A stretch of DNA of 51,505 nucleotides from assembly GCA_947505205.1 (NCBI GenBank), contig CANNKD010000004.1:1-51505 (forward strand), written 5' to 3'. Both the position numbers and the translations under genes were made by a program. Each line of letters opens with the position of its first letter. Position 1 is the stretch's first letter. This document shows, piece after piece, positions 38,098 to 47,360 of this stretch. Origin of the DNA: Bacteroidota bacterium. Lineage in GTDB: Bacteria; Bacteroidota; Bacteroidia; Bacteroidales; F082. The notes beneath the pieces were generated by a model, which worked only from the letters and a program-made list of their open reading frames with translations, was not told the origin of the DNA and did no database searches.

Positions 38098-40443
38098 ATG
38101 AAAAAGACAGTAAATTGGATCGCGTGGATCATCTTTTGGGGAATGTTTATTCCGGTAAATGCATTTTGTCAAACACAAGATACCATTTCAAACTGGGATG
38201 GAACAACGCCCGCTTGGACCGTTTCAACAGGCGGATCACAAACAATCACAAATCCGCATCAGGAAGGCATTAATTTGTCGGAACATTGTTTCGATGTTGT
38301 TAGTTCGAACAGTTTGTATGACATGATGTATATGGACTTACCCGAAGCGGTGAATTTCGATTTGACACCACGATTCAGCCTTAAAATTTACGCACCTTCA
38401 GGTGGAGGCAATATCCTGCTGAAATTTGAAAACAGCAACAATTCAGCTTCTCAGCAATTATTGATGACGCCGGTATCCGGACAATGGACCAATCTTATTT
38501 TCGACTTTACGGGCAAGGAATATGACAATTTAACCCGCATGAAGATCTATTTCGATTATCTCGGCATTGCCATCGGAAATCACTGGCTTATTGATGACGT
38601 AACGCGCCAAATGTCGCAAGCAACTGATTTACAGTCGAATCTTCCATTGGTTGTAATCAATACATTTGGTTTGGAAATACCTGATAATCCAAAAATTACG
38701 GTGCATGTAGGTATTATAGACAATGGACCCGGAAATATCAATCACATCAGTGATCCCTTTAACAATTACAACGGTTGGGTTGGTATTGAAATACGTGGTC
38801 AATCGACGCAATTATATCCGAAAAAGGCTTATGATTTTGAAACGCGCGATGAACTTGGCGATAATTTAAACGTTTCATTGCTTGGCTTGCCAGAGGACAA
38901 CGACTGGATTTTATATGCGCCCTATGCCGACAAATCGATGCTTCGAAACACGGTTTCGTTTGATTTAGGTCGTAAAATGAACAGATATTGCTCACGCACA
39001 GTGTATTGTGAACTCGTGATCAATGGCGATTATAAAGGTGTTTATGTGTTGATGGAAAAAATAAAGAAAAGTGTCGATCGGGTTGATATTGCCACACTGA
39101 AACCTGATGAGGTTACAGGAAATGATCTCACTGGTGGTTACATTATCAAAGTTGATAAGATTGATCCCGATTTTGTATATGATATTAGCGGATGGAAGTC
39201 GAATCCTTCACCGGCATACCCCAATGCCATGGATATCACATTTCAATATTTTTATCCGGATGTTGAGGTTATCAGAAATCAGCAAAAAACCTACATCAAG
39301 GAATATATCACAACAGCAGAAAACACGCTCTGCAGTTCGGGTTTCACCGATCCTGACGCTGGATATAATAGCTATTTTGATGTTCCGTCATTTGTCGATT
39401 TTATGTTGATGAGCGAGATTGCCAAGGAAGTGGATAAATACCGTTACAGCACGTATTTTTATAAAAAGAAGGACAGCGATGGCGGTAAACTCTTTGCCGG
39501 TCCGGTTTGGGATTTCAATTTTGGCTATGGGAATGTTGATTATTGGGAACCGGGCATTGATTATACCGGATGGCTGTATCAGATGGTGGAAAAGGTTGAT
39601 TGGAGCATCATGTTTTGGTGGAAACGGCTGATGGAAGATCCATATTTCAGGGATTTGGCTAAAACGCGATGGGTAGATTTGCGTCAGCATGAATTTAGCA
39701 ACACCAATGTTCATGCGGTGATCGATTCAATGGCGGGTTATATTGATGAAGCAAAAGAAAGAAATTTTACACGCTGGCCAATTCTCGGGCAATATGTATG
39801 GCCAAATTACGACTGGGAAAACAACACCTACGCTGATGAAGTTGATTATTTCGAAAACTTTCTTTTCAGTAGAATAAGTTGGATGGATTACAATTTAAAC
39901 GGAAATGTACTTCAACCCTGGCTGAGCGCTTCGGCTGCCTCCAATAAAATCAATCTTCATCTAAACCGCGATTATTTCAGCCGCATAGTATTAAAAAAAG
40001 AAGATTTTCGTTTGAATGATGCACCTGAAGGCCTTGTCATTCAGGGTGTTGAATTCCTGAATGCTTCAGAATGTGTTTTGACTTTTTCAATCGATGTAGC
40101 CGAATTCCATGATCTTTCTGTAACCTTATTCGAAGATGCAATAAACACTTTTCAGGATTTAACAAGTAACAAACTTGGTTGGTTAGGAATTGATAATTCA
40201 ACAGCACAAATACTTGATATTAAAGTGTTTGAATCGTTTAATCAGATTCATATTCAATGCGATCACCCCGAATTGTTGCCTGATCAGGTACAAATTTTAA
40301 ATACAATTGGTCAGACCATGGGCAAATTTTCCATTGAGAAATCAACAGAAAACACAATTATGCATCAATTGAAACCGGGCATTTATTTGGTTATGATCAA
40401 CACGGAGGCTGGTTCGCAAATACGCCGTTTGGTTGTCAAGTAA
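38098..40443 (+). CDS. CotH-kinase family secreted protein with T9SS sorting domain
   Basis: VGIEIRGQSTQLYPKKAYDFETRDELGDNLNVSLLGLPEDNDWILYAPYADKSMLRNTVSFDLGRKMNRYCSRTVYCELVINGDYKGVYVLMEKIKKS (CotH); C-terminal IGQTMGKFSIEKSTENTIMHQLKPGIYLVMINTEAGSQIRRLVVK. Confidence 0.9.
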   Translation: MKKTVNWIAWIIFWGMFIPVNAFCQTQDTISNWDGTTPAWTVSTGGSQTITNPHQEGINLSEHCFDVVSSNSLYDMMYMDLPEAVNFDLTPRFSLKIYAPSGGGNILLKFENSNNSASQQLLMTPVSGQWTNLIFDFTGKEYDNLTRMKIYFDYLGIAIGNHWLIDDVTRQMSQATDLQSNLPLVVINTFGLEIPDNPKITVHVGIIDNGPGNINHISDPFNNYNGWVGIEIRGQSTQLYPKKAYDFETRDELGDNLNVSLLGLPEDNDWILYAPYADKSMLRNTVSFDLGRKMNRYCSRTVYCELVINGDYKGVYVLMEKIKKSVDRVDIATLKPDEVTGNDLTGGYIIKVDKIDPDFVYDISGWKSNPSPAYPNAMDITFQYFYPDVEVIRNQQKTYIKEYITTAENTLCSSGFTDPDAGYNSYFDVPSFVDFMLMSEIAKEVDKYRYSTYFYKKKDSDGGKLFAGPVWDFNFGYGNVDYWEPGIDYTGWLYQMVEKVDWSIMFWWKRLMEDPYFRDLAKTRWVDLRQHEFSNTNVHAVIDSMAGYIDEAKERNFTRWPILGQYVWPNYDWENNTYADEVDYFENFLFSRISWMDYNLNGNVLQPWLSASAASNKINLHLNRDYFSRIVLKKEDFRLNDAPEGLVIQGVEFLNASECVLTFSIDVAEFHDLSVTLFEDAINTFQDLTSNKLGWLGIDNSTAQILDIKVFESFNQIHIQCDHPELLPDQVQILNTIGQTMGKFSIEKSTENTIMHQLKPGIYLVMINTEAGSQIRRLVVK

Positions 40444-40556
40444 AATATATTTATTGGTTAGCCGGCTGGGTTGCCGGAAAATCAAAAAATCAGCTCATTC
40501 ATCAGTTTTTTGCACCATTTATTTTGAAAATTTCTTCAATTATAAATCTTGATTTT

Positions 40557-41774
40557 ATGCAGAAAAATAGATCTACGTTAATATTCATTCTTCTCACATC
40601 ATTATTTTTCATTGCGTTTTTTGTAATTGAGAATGTCAATAAGCGGTTCTGGCTTCACGATTTTGAAGTATATTATACGGCATGCAATGCCTTTTTGCAT
40701 GGCAACCAAATTTATAACACACCCTTTGGGTTAGATGCCGGCTATTATAAATACTCACCTTTTGCCTTATTTTTATTTGTTCCTGTCAGCATTTTGCCAT
40801 TCGCGGTTGCTAAAATTGTCCATTTTGCTGCCCTTTGCTGCTTTATTATTTTTACGACAATACAGATTTCAAAATTTATACAAACGTATTTTTATCCAGC
40901 GTTAAGTGAAAAGAAGCGTACAATTACCCAATACCTTTTAATACTGATTTGTCTTCTGCAATTTTATGTTGAACTGCACCTGGGGAATCTGAATATCATT
41001 TTGTTACTGATCATGGTTCTTACGCTCATTTCAATTTTAAAGGAAAAATATCTCGTTTCTGGCTTTTTGTTGGCTCTTGGAGTTTTGTTGAAACTACATT
41101 TTTTACTGTTATTACCGGTTTTATTCCTCAGAAAAAAATACCTCACACTCTTTTATTTTACACTGACTGTCATCGCAGGTTTCATTTTTCCGGCCATTTT
41201 TGTCGGGTTCTCAAAAAATATTGAAATGCATCAAGATTGGGTTACAAGCATGCTTGCACATAACCGAGCGCTTACCAACGGATTAGACACTTTGTATTCA
41301 ATGGTTTACAGGAGTTTATCGATGTTTGTAAGTTTTAAACCGGGAGCTCTTTTTTCTGCAGTGATCTTTTTTATTGTTTATGCATGCTGTTGCCTGCTGG
41401 TGTTGAAGAATATCATTTCGGAAAAGAAAGAAAAGACAACCTTAGACGCGACAAACAATTTTGTCTTTGAATATTTCTTTCTGCTTGCGCTGATCCCAAA
41501 CCTGACCGTAACTGATTTTGAACACTTTATGTTTTCACTTCCATTGATAGCATTCATTGTGATGTATCTGTTAAATAATAGCAAGCAATATTGGGTACTT
41601 GGCATTTCCATTATTTCATTTTTGCTTTATGGTGGAAATTTAAGAGATATCATAGGTGCCCACGCATCATCCTGGATGACACTTCATGGCATATTGGGCA
41701 TTGGCAATTTAATGATTGTCGGCATCAGTTTCCTGATATTCTATTTTCTGAGGCAGAGAAATACTGTTGCTTAA
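40557..41774 (+). CDS. GT87-like (DUF2029) integral membrane glycosyltransferase
   Basis: Multi-TM protein; FWLHDFEVYYTACNAFLHGNQIYNTPFGLDAGYYKYSPFALFLFVPVSILP and GLDTLYSMVYRSLS. Start set at ATG 40557 in place of TTG 40524. Confidence 0.82.
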   Translation: MQKNRSTLIFILLTSLFFIAFFVIENVNKRFWLHDFEVYYTACNAFLHGNQIYNTPFGLDAGYYKYSPFALFLFVPVSILPFAVAKIVHFAALCCFIIFTTIQISKFIQTYFYPALSEKKRTITQYLLILICLLQFYVELHLGNLNIILLLIMVLTLISILKEKYLVSGFLLALGVLLKLHFLLLLPVLFLRKKYLTLFYFTLTVIAGFIFPAIFVGFSKNIEMHQDWVTSMLAHNRALTNGLDTLYSMVYRSLSMFVSFKPGALFSAVIFFIVYACCCLLVLKNIISEKKEKTTLDATNNFVFEYFFLLALIPNLTVTDFEHFMFSLPLIAFIVMYLLNNSKQYWVLGISIISFLLYGGNLRDIIGAHASSWMTLHGILGIGNLMIVGISFLIFYFLRQRNTVA

Positions 41775-41842
41775 CAAACCATTTAGATGAAGTCAAATTA
41801 TCACCTAAATAATAGTAGAAATCACACAATATCAGCGGTGAA

Positions 41843-43198
41843 TTAGCGAATCAAAACCGCACTTTTATGTTGGTTTTCATCAACCAATTTGACTATATAA
41901 CATCCTGATGCTAATTGTGATACCGGAATTTGAAATTTATTCAAACCAGCCGGAATGGTTTCCGTAAGCACAATTCTCCCGCTTAAATCAGTAATTGTTA
42001 TAAAAACTTTTTGCCCTGTGATTGTTGAAGTTTCAATCGTTATAAAATCTGTTGCCGGATTGGGATAAATACAAGTTTGGGCAGGTTGATTATTCTGAAT
42101 ATCGGTAACATCGATCTCCGAATAATAAAACATATAATTTCCCAAGTATGCCCCTGACGAGAAATCACTTCCATATAACGACATTTTGGTCAGCATGTGG
42201 TTGAAGTACAATTCATTATGAATAAATATTTCAGGGACAAGTATTTCATTGAAATCAAACTGATCGTTATATTCATTTTCTTCTTTTGAATAGGGAATCC
42301 ATTGACTATCAATATCATCCCATTCAAAAATCGTATGAACAGTTAAATCACCTTCCTGATTGTATGAAAATTGCTCATTTTCAAATAGTTCCCATGATTC
42401 TGAATCGCTAAGCCACGAACTTACGATTTGCGTTTCTAACTTCCCGGAAGCATTGTAAGCATATTCAATTTTATGCAGATTTTCCCAAAAACCGTCGATA
42501 GGCTCCCAATGATACGAATTCTCCAGCAAAAGTTTTCCTTCAGAATCATAAAGGAGCTCATCTTTAAAACCAATTATCCAAGTACCCGATTGCTCATCCC
42601 ACGAATAACGAATAGTTGTTTTACTGTTGGCGGTATAGGAATCCTCATCTTTAAAATTAAGGAGCCAGCTATTCGTAATCAATTCCCATGAATAACCCAT
42701 TGTAAGCACCAATCGATTGGCTTCATCATAGGAATAATTATCTTTAGAAGATGTAATCCACTGATTTACATCCATATCCCAGTCGAAGAAGATTTCCTGG
42801 ATAATATTCCAACCGGCATCATAAGTTATTTCAGATTTCCAGATTTTCATCCATTTATTTTCGTTTCCATCCCATTCGTACTCGAAATAAGAAGTGATAT
42901 ACCCAAGGTAATTATATGTAATTTCATACTTACCCAAATTTTCTGTTTGGCCATCAAATGATGCTATGGCGATCAAACTGTCCATTTTTTGCTTTAAAAT
43001 ACGCGTTGACTTCTGAGTATTTCTTTGGAACAAATAACTATCTTGCTGAAGATCATAATTCCTGATCCCAGGCATTTTTCGGGTATTTTCATGAAATGCG
43101 GAAAGCCGATCTGATGCCTGTTTAGGTTGGTTATTTGTTTGAGCATTGGCTGCAATAATCAGGAAACAGCAGATGATTATTATTTGAATTCTTTTCAT
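41843..43198 (-). CDS. Secreted Trp-rich repeat protein with T9SS type A sorting domain
   Basis: Signal peptide MKRIQIIIICCFLIIAANAQ; seven W-anchored ~31-aa repeats; C-terminus CIYPNPATDFITIETSTITGQKVFITITDLSGRIVLTETI...LASGCYIVKLVDENQHKSAVLIR. Confidence 0.82.
   Translation of the reverse strand: MKRIQIIIICCFLIIAANAQTNNQPKQASDRLSAFHENTRKMPGIRNYDLQQDSYLFQRNTQKSTRILKQKMDSLIAIASFDGQTENLGKYEITYNYLGYITSYFEYEWDGNENKWMKIWKSEITYDAGWNIIQEIFFDWDMDVNQWITSSKDNYSYDEANRLVLTMGYSWELITNSWLLNFKDEDSYTANSKTTIRYSWDEQSGTWIIGFKDELLYDSEGKLLLENSYHWEPIDGFWENLHKIEYAYNASGKLETQIVSSWLSDSESWELFENEQFSYNQEGDLTVHTIFEWDDIDSQWIPYSKEENEYNDQFDFNEILVPEIFIHNELYFNHMLTKMSLYGSDFSSGAYLGNYMFYYSEIDVTDIQNNQPAQTCIYPNPATDFITIETSTITGQKVFITITDLSGRIVLTETIPAGLNKFQIPVSQLASGCYIVKLVDENQHKSAVLIR
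42254..42877 (-). repeat. Seven tandem ~31-aa Trp-rich protein repeats
   Basis: Anchor W residues at aa 109, 140, 171, 200, 231, 262, 293 (spacing 31,31,29,31,31,31); pattern [EDSH]W-x(5-7)-W-x(n)-K-x-E-x-x-Y-x(4-5)-L-x(4)-[YF]. Confidence 0.8.
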
Positions 43199-43230
43199 TG
43201 AACTGTTTTAAAGTTTTGTTTTTTAAAATA

Positions 43231-46200
43231 TTAGAAGATTATCAATTTTGACGAAGTTCGACTTTTTACATCGGTTAATGTAATGCAATAACATCCGGAT
43301 GCAAGATCAGACATTGGAATCTGAATCTGTTTCAAACCTGCCAGAATGGTTTTCGAAAGCACGATTCTCCCGTTTAAATCCGTAATAGTCACAACCGCTT
43401 TTTGGCCTGTGATTGCTGAGGTTTCAATCGTTATTAAATCTGTTGCCGGATTGGGAAATATACGAATCGATGGTGTTGAAAATTCTTCTGTTCCAACACA
43501 AGCTTCAACCAAAATAAAATCGTCAAGCGCAAAGGTATTGTTCGAAACGCCATCGCTCACCGTTAAACTAACACCATAATTACCAGCTGATTGATAATAG
43601 ATTACCGGATTTGGTCCATCGTAGCTTTCGGGAGTTCCACCATCAAAAGTCCAATGAAAACTGCTCGGATTTCCACCGCAGAATGGTTCGAAACGAACTT
43701 CAGATTCTTTGCAAATTACATTGTGATCGGCTTTAAAATTGGCTGACAAAGGATTTGTTTCATAACCAAAGAAATCGAGATAACGGTGTATCATTTCAGG
43801 GCGTTCAGGACCATCGATTGGAAAAGAACCACCAAATTCGAGTGAGGAAGCAATGGTGCGGTAATTGACCGAATCTAAGGCAACCATGAAATTGAATCCC
43901 GAACTTTTATCTACAATCCAGGAAATGGCAGGCTCTAATGGAATCAGATTGGGGCCGATGGACTGGTCGCCATTATATAAAAATCGAAACCCTTCGGCCG
44001 GTGTTCCAACGATTCCATCAAGTGTGTCGGCCGGATCATAAACCGCATCATAAGAGCCTTCTACGCACATTTTTCGCTTTAACATCGTTTCAGAATCATA
44101 CTTAAAAAACGAACCACCTTCAAGAAACAAACGTCCGCCACGTTGAAGAAATTGAATCATCAATGAATCTTCTTTTGTCGTTAACGGATGATTTTTGGGT
44201 AAAAAACCAAGCGAAAGAAAAAGGATGTCATAATTTAAAATATCAGCGTTAATAGAAAGCAATGGATCAAAATTTGTGGAAATTTCACCCAAAGCATTAC
44301 CAATATGTACCGATGAATTGTGATTTTTATCCAGATCGACTAAGGCAATGGATGCCTGCCCGACGGGTATTTCAAAAATCTTTGAAAACACGATGGTGTC
44401 ATCATTTAAAATGTTCAAATCAAAACGGAGGATATGTCCCAAAGGACTTGTTGAATTAACGCTTATCTTAAATAGAGCTGGTTGAACTGAAAGCCCTTTC
44501 AACTCATCTAACCTCAAACTTGTAGCACCGAACAGACCGGCAAATGGATCGTTAAGTGAAAGATTAACAGTGATTAGTCCGGCTGAGGCGCGACCATAAT
44601 TTGATATCCTGAAAACGAGATTTGCCTGTTCGCCGGGCTCAAGCAGTAAATTATTGCCATCAGCAATGGTCGGATATGAAACATCAATTACCGGCACATC
44701 AATCTGAAATTCCATGAAAGTGTTGAATTGGAAATCAGCGTTAGATACAAAAGCTTTGACCGTGGCCAATTGTTGCGTTTCAATCGTGTCAGCGGTTTGA
44801 ACACTGAAATTACCATTTAATAGAATCCGCTGGCCGGGAAGTATGTTGATGGTTGCCTGATCATTCCCAAGAATACTGATATTTACAGAAACCGCTTTTA
44901 CATCAACGAAAAGATTATCAATGGTATCGTTACCGTGGTTAAACAATTCAATTACAAGCGGATGCACACTTCCTGGCGTAATAATATTTTCATTGTCAGC
45001 AAAGCGAATTTTCATTTCAAGTCCGGTCGTGATTAAACAATTTTTTTCGGCAACAAGCCGTTGAGAATCATGAACCTGAACAATTATTTTGTCAGCATAA
45101 AGCTGGTTTGTAGCACCGATTGTTAAAAGTCCTTGCGGGCTTATTGAAATTTCAGAAGGAATATCGGCTGGAGTAAATTGAATGATGCTTCCTTCAACTG
45201 GATCTTGTCCACTTTTGTGGCTGAAATAAGTACTTTCGCGTGTTCCATCGCTCAGTCCAATCACAGGAAACAAAGTGTTGGGTTGATCAATAGCACCGTA
45301 CTGGTGTTCAATTCTACCATCAGGGAAAAGGGTTGTGGTAAAGTGAGTCGTATTTTTTTTACTTGCATCCGAAATATTCCATTGAAAAATGATGCTGTCG
45401 GTTGTTGCACGGTAAGAAATATAATTTCCTGTGGCATTCAGGCCAAGGTCTTTATTCATATAACCGGCAATAGCACGCACCTGACGCAGATAATTTTCAT
45501 CGAAAAGCAAATAATAATAAGGCATATCTTGTTGATCGAAAAGCAGATATCCGTTAACATGCATATAAAGTGTATCATATTTTTTTCCACAAAAAGGGAA
45601 ACTGAATGGTAATGGGATGGCTGCGAAACCGGTTTGAGGATTATTTGGTTCAATCTCAGTTCCTTCTGAAACCGGAAAAGGCGCAGAACTTTCAGTTTCC
45701 GTGAAAAGATATTTCAACGACCAATAATATGGCGGAAAACCACCCGTTGCGCTGAAATGAAAACTTGTATCGATTCCTACCGGAATAAAAATCGCGCTAT
45801 CAGGTTGAATAAGGATCGGGTTTGTTGGAGTGTCAACTTTCACGGAGGCTATGGTTTGTCCATGATTGGTGATTACCATCGGTGTGTCCAAACTTACAAA
45901 TTCGATGGGTTCCTGATTCTGATAGCTGATTATTGAAAAACTGTGCAAATTTCCGTTTCCACTGCTATTGGGATCGTTTTCATCGATCATTAAAAAGATG
46001 CGAAAGGGTTTTCCGGCTGAAGTGTAACTCAATAAAGGCGTGATATCCAAACCAAATTCAAGGGTTTTACCTTCAGGATCGGGATTTCCGGTCATATTGT
46101 TATCACCACCCTGAAAATTAAAATGAGAAAACGACATCGTATGAGATGGATAATATTCTGCCGTGTCGGAAGTGATGCCTGCGCGAAACTTTAGCCGACA

Positions 46201-47247
46201 TCGTTTGTTGTGGCTCACCGTAGCTTTGATTGTTAAAAGTGGTTTTGCCACTGTATCGGGACACAATATATGCACTGAATTATTCCAAATGCCGCCTTCA
46301 CCGTATTTTATGGCTAGTGTGCGATAAAGCATATAACAGAATCCGGAATCGGCCCAATTATCACCATAAGAATTCACATATTTCAAACCGCCAATTTCCC
46401 AGTCTTTCATATCCACGACGCTGTCGCCATTGATATCGAGATTGTTTGTGAAAAGACTATCGCCATTTAAATCGTACCTGATAAAGTCGTTGTATCCCAC
46501 AATTGTCAAAGCATGTGAAGCTGTTGGGCCAAACAGCAAATGCACATGTTTTCCTGCTTCGGGTGTTCCTTCAGGAAGAATTTGGGCGGCATAAGCCTGA
46601 CCGGCATAGTAGTTGGCAACGCCACCAGTTTCGGCACCTTCGTTGTGGTTGTGCAGCCATTGTTTCAAAACATTCAAACCTTCAGGAGTGGCCACATTGA
46701 TGGAGTTTGCACCCGAAATACGGTTTTGAATTGCCTGATAATAACCGTCGTAGCCGCTCATCCAATAATAGCTATCATCCATGGTGATTGGTCCATAAAC
46801 CGCTTCGTTTGGCGTTCCGGCATCGTACAAGATATCGAAAGTGTGAAAATAGCTAACGCCTTCGCCATAATAGGGAAGGGCGGCGTTCATGAAATTCCAG
46901 ACAAAATGATCGGGATATTGGTTGATGTTTGTATCGGCAGGCAGACCACGTAAACGATTGATTTCGTAGCAAAAATTATATCCAACGGATGCCGCCTGTC
47001 CGCAGGAGGCACCTTTCTGCGAAAAAACCGGTCGAAGAAACGGTTGCTTTGAATTATCAACTACCGTAGGAAGAAAGATTTTTTTACTGTTTTCGGAAAG
47101 CTGAAGCAACGGAAAATCTGGTAAAACCAAACCCGGCTGAAAGCCTCTTTGCATACTAGCAGTCGTATTGCCAACATTGGTTGTTTTTTGACAAAACACA
47201 TTGACAAACAACATCATATAAAAAACAAGGAGGATAGCTTTTTTCAT
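43231..47247 (-). CDS. Secreted papain-like (C1) cysteine protease with PKD-like and T9SS domains
   Basis: PFLRPVFSQKGASCGQAASVGYNFCYEINRLRG (Cys), GPTASHALTIVGYND (His), GLKYVNSYGDNWADSGFCYM (Asn); PKD-like FHWTFDGGTPESYDGPNPVIYYQSAGNYGVSLTVSDG; T9SS CTD IRIFPNPATDLITIETS.... Confidence 0.87.
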   Translation of the reverse strand: MKKAILLVFYMMLFVNVFCQKTTNVGNTTASMQRGFQPGLVLPDFPLLQLSENSKKIFLPTVVDNSKQPFLRPVFSQKGASCGQAASVGYNFCYEINRLRGLPADTNINQYPDHFVWNFMNAALPYYGEGVSYFHTFDILYDAGTPNEAVYGPITMDDSYYWMSGYDGYYQAIQNRISGANSINVATPEGLNVLKQWLHNHNEGAETGGVANYYAGQAYAAQILPEGTPEAGKHVHLLFGPTASHALTIVGYNDFIRYDLNGDSLFTNNLDINGDSVVDMKDWEIGGLKYVNSYGDNWADSGFCYMLYRTLAIKYGEGGIWNNSVHILCPDTVAKPLLTIKATVSHNKRCRLKFRAGITSDTAEYYPSHTMSFSHFNFQGGDNNMTGNPDPEGKTLEFGLDITPLLSYTSAGKPFRIFLMIDENDPNSSGNGNLHSFSIISYQNQEPIEFVSLDTPMVITNHGQTIASVKVDTPTNPILIQPDSAIFIPVGIDTSFHFSATGGFPPYYWSLKYLFTETESSAPFPVSEGTEIEPNNPQTGFAAIPLPFSFPFCGKKYDTLYMHVNGYLLFDQQDMPYYYLLFDENYLRQVRAIAGYMNKDLGLNATGNYISYRATTDSIIFQWNISDASKKNTTHFTTTLFPDGRIEHQYGAIDQPNTLFPVIGLSDGTRESTYFSHKSGQDPVEGSIIQFTPADIPSEISISPQGLLTIGATNQLYADKIIVQVHDSQRLVAEKNCLITTGLEMKIRFADNENIITPGSVHPLVIELFNHGNDTIDNLFVDVKAVSVNISILGNDQATINILPGQRILLNGNFSVQTADTIETQQLATVKAFVSNADFQFNTFMEFQIDVPVIDVSYPTIADGNNLLLEPGEQANLVFRISNYGRASAGLITVNLSLNDPFAGLFGATSLRLDELKGLSVQPALFKISVNSTSPLGHILRFDLNILNDDTIVFSKIFEIPVGQASIALVDLDKNHNSSVHIGNALGEISTNFDPLLSINADILNYDILFLSLGFLPKNHPLTTKEDSLMIQFLQRGGRLFLEGGSFFKYDSETMLKRKMCVEGSYDAVYDPADTLDGIVGTPAEGFRFLYNGDQSIGPNLIPLEPAISWIVDKSSGFNFMVALDSVNYRTIASSLEFGGSFPIDGPERPEMIHRYLDFFGYETNPLSANFKADHNVICKESEVRFEPFCGGNPSSFHWTFDGGTPESYDGPNPVIYYQSAGNYGVSLTVSDGVSNNTFALDDFILVEACVGTEEFSTPSIRIFPNPATDLITIETSAITGQKAVVTITDLNGRIVLSKTILAGLKQIQIPMSDLASGCYCITLTDVKSRTSSKLIIF

Positions 47248-47292
47248 CGTAAACTAATAATTCAGACTATACAGAAGTAATTTCACTTCACA

Positions 47293-47323
47293 CAAAAGTA
47301 CGAATAAAGCTGCGCCTTGTAAA
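47293..47323 (-). promoter_or_regulatory. Bacteroidota-type promoter for the C1-protease gene
   Basis: On minus strand TTTA-N19-TACTTTTG (TAnnTTTG exact; one mismatch in -33 TTTG), 46 nt upstream of the start. Confidence 0.4.
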
Positions 47324-47360
47324 ATCAATTAATTTACCAAAAAGTGATTGTAACAAGCTT

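Noticed and set aside
45178-45612. 144-aa plus-strand ORF
   Set aside because: Antisense to the T9SS C1-protease gene, with no recognisable domain or start context.
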